Origin: Ruminococcaceae bacterium UBA1730
GTDB taxonomy: Bacteria > Bacillota > Clostridia > Oscillospirales > Acutalibacteraceae
Reading direction: 5' to 3'
NCBI GenBank assembly: GCA_002315935.1
Contig: DCII01000049.1
Coordinates: 1 to 30,585, forward strand
DNA: 30,585 bases
Positions 29,642-30,585 of the stretch are shown here, piece after piece. Each line of letters opens with the position of its first letter. Positions within the stretch are counted from its first letter, which is position 1. Both the position numbers and the translations under genes were made by a program. The notes below the pieces were generated by a model. It ran no database searches. It saw nothing but the letters and a program-made list of their open reading frames with translations, and was not told the origin of the DNA.

Positions 29642-30559
29642 GTGCATAACAACGAATACATTCAGAATTTTATGAAAAAAATCAATTTTCCTCAGGAAGC
29701 AATAGACTGCTTCACCGCCGTTGAAAAAAGACTTGATAATGAAAAGAATTTCGGCAAGGCAATGGATAAGCTTGTGAAAAGCTATATGTATCCGTTTGCC
29801 GGCAACATTCATTCAAGGCTGAAAAAGGTTGATTCTCTCGCAGAAAAATACGGCGTTTCACCCTATACTCTTGATATGATTTTTCTGCTCAACTGCACTC
29901 CGATTCTTAAGGAAAGATACAAAAAGAAAGACATAAGCGAAGATATTTTCTGGGACACAATGGATGATTTGCGATACAAGCTTCTTGAATGTATGAATGT
30001 CAAGGAGGTCTGTGGAACCTTCGTTGCAGGCTGGTTCAACGGATTTTTTGAAATGCGTCGTTTTGCTCTCGGAAGATTTCAGTATGAACACAGCAGATAC
30101 AGGGACAAAAAGCCTTATACCCTTGCTTGTGGGAGAAAGGTTAAATACGGCGACATGACCATAGGCTTCCATATTCCGTCTTCTGGAATCAGTCTGACCG
30201 AGGATGTCAGAATAGCTTCATATAAGAAGGCATATGAATTTTACAAAAAGGAATTTCACGGAAAACCCGTTCTTTTTTCCTGCGGCTCGTGGCTTCTTTA
30301 CCCCGAACATAAAAAGTTTCTTCCGAAGAATTCACATATCCTTGAATTCATGGATGATTTCGTTATTCCGTTTTCCGCAACGCAGGATGAATTCCATGAC
30401 GGCTGGCGAATTTACGGCAAATATGCCGATCTTCCCGTGAATGAGCTTCCGAGGGACACCGCTTTGCAGAAAGCCTATACCGACTGGCTTGCCGCAGGCA
30501 ACAAGAGCGGCGACGGCTGGGGAATGTTCTGCTTTGACGGCGAAAAGATACTGAAATAA
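29642..30559 (+). CDS. Acyltransferase-domain protein (NAT_N / GNAT_C type)
   Basis: The GTG at 29642 follows AAGGAG by eight bases. The 305-residue product resembles the two-domain Clostridia family of N-acyltransferase N-terminal plus GNAT C-terminal domains: a helical N-terminal half ending around residue 110, then beta-rich segments with GFHIPSSGISLTEDVRIASY and PVLFSCGSWLLYPEH, and ending TALQKAYTDWLAAGNKSG before a short C terminus. No catalytic residue is established. No signal peptide. It diverges from GH3. A GGAGG at 30572-30576 just after the stop may belong to a following gene that lies outside the window. Confidence 0.68.
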   Translation: MHNNEYIQNFMKKINFPQEAIDCFTAVEKRLDNEKNFGKAMDKLVKSYMYPFAGNIHSRLKKVDSLAEKYGVSPYTLDMIFLLNCTPILKERYKKKDISEDIFWDTMDDLRYKLLECMNVKEVCGTFVAGWFNGFFEMRRFALGRFQYEHSRYRDKKPYTLACGRKVKYGDMTIGFHIPSSGISLTEDVRIASYKKAYEFYKKEFHGKPVLFSCGSWLLYPEHKKFLPKNSHILEFMDDFVIPFSATQDEFHDGWRIYGKYADLPVNELPRDTALQKAYTDWLAAGNKSGDGWGMFCFDGEKILK

Positions 30560-30585
30560 GAAATCGAGTAGGAGGCTACCCATTA

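Overview
The window looks like chromosomal DNA of a gut- or rumen-type Firmicute of class Clostridia, probably the Ruminococcaceae/Oscillospiraceae. This is inferred from moderate-to-low GC, strong GGAGG or GGGGG ribosome sites, many near-consensus sigma-A promoters with 17-bp spacers, frequent intrinsic terminators, and a GH3 enzyme with reversed domain order of the rumen Ruminococcus/Butyrivibrio type. No phage, transposase, CRISPR or plasmid gene is visible.

Layout. 1-243: the 3' part of a tRNA-Arg(TCT), its terminator, then a second copy of the tRNA tail plus terminator separated by a nested hairpin. 335-4772: a secreted alpha/beta hydrolase with a cysteine nucleophile elbow, a GH29 alpha-L-fucosidase and a GH127-like glycosidase, each with its own promoter. 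4833-10053: the most unusual part, two convergent operons. The plus operon encodes a nucleotidyltransferase-like protein (NTP_transf_5 type) and, by ATGA overlap, a protein fusing an HPr-kinase-like P-loop domain to an S24/S26 Ser-His peptidase domain. The minus operon encodes a radical SAM/SPASM enzyme, a second HPr-kinase-like protein and a PqqD-like protein with overlapping or abutting genes. This looks like a peptide- or protein-modification system with no ABC transporter, lasso cyclase or obvious precursor.

10010-13627: a repeat- and palindrome-rich divergent promoter region, a leader transcript that may encode a 29-residue hydrophobic peptide, then a secreted NlpC/P60 hydrolase, a Gly/Ser-rich lipoprotein and a small secreted Ig-like protein. 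The hydrolase and the Ig-like protein end in similar amphipathic tails. 13819-18613: glyA, a 596-residue membrane protein followed by hflX, and a strongly promoted lone 60-residue gene. 18627-20695: two base-excision repair glycosylases (ogg type and nth) around an intergenic region with DnaA-box-like and GTATAAC repeats and a small conserved-looking gene.

20842-27081: a large lipoprotein with propeller-like repeats, the nickel-pincer cofactor operon larE-larB-larC without larA, two small membrane proteins and a GNAT acetyltransferase. 27125-30559: the domain-swapped GH3 glycosidase and, divergently, an acyltransferase-like (NAT_N/GNAT_C) protein. The three glycosidases lack export signals, suggesting intracellular breakdown of imported plant or host oligosaccharides. 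The rest is housekeeping (glyA, hflX, ogg, nth), cell-surface proteins and cofactor synthesis. All family names come from reading motifs by eye; no database search was made.
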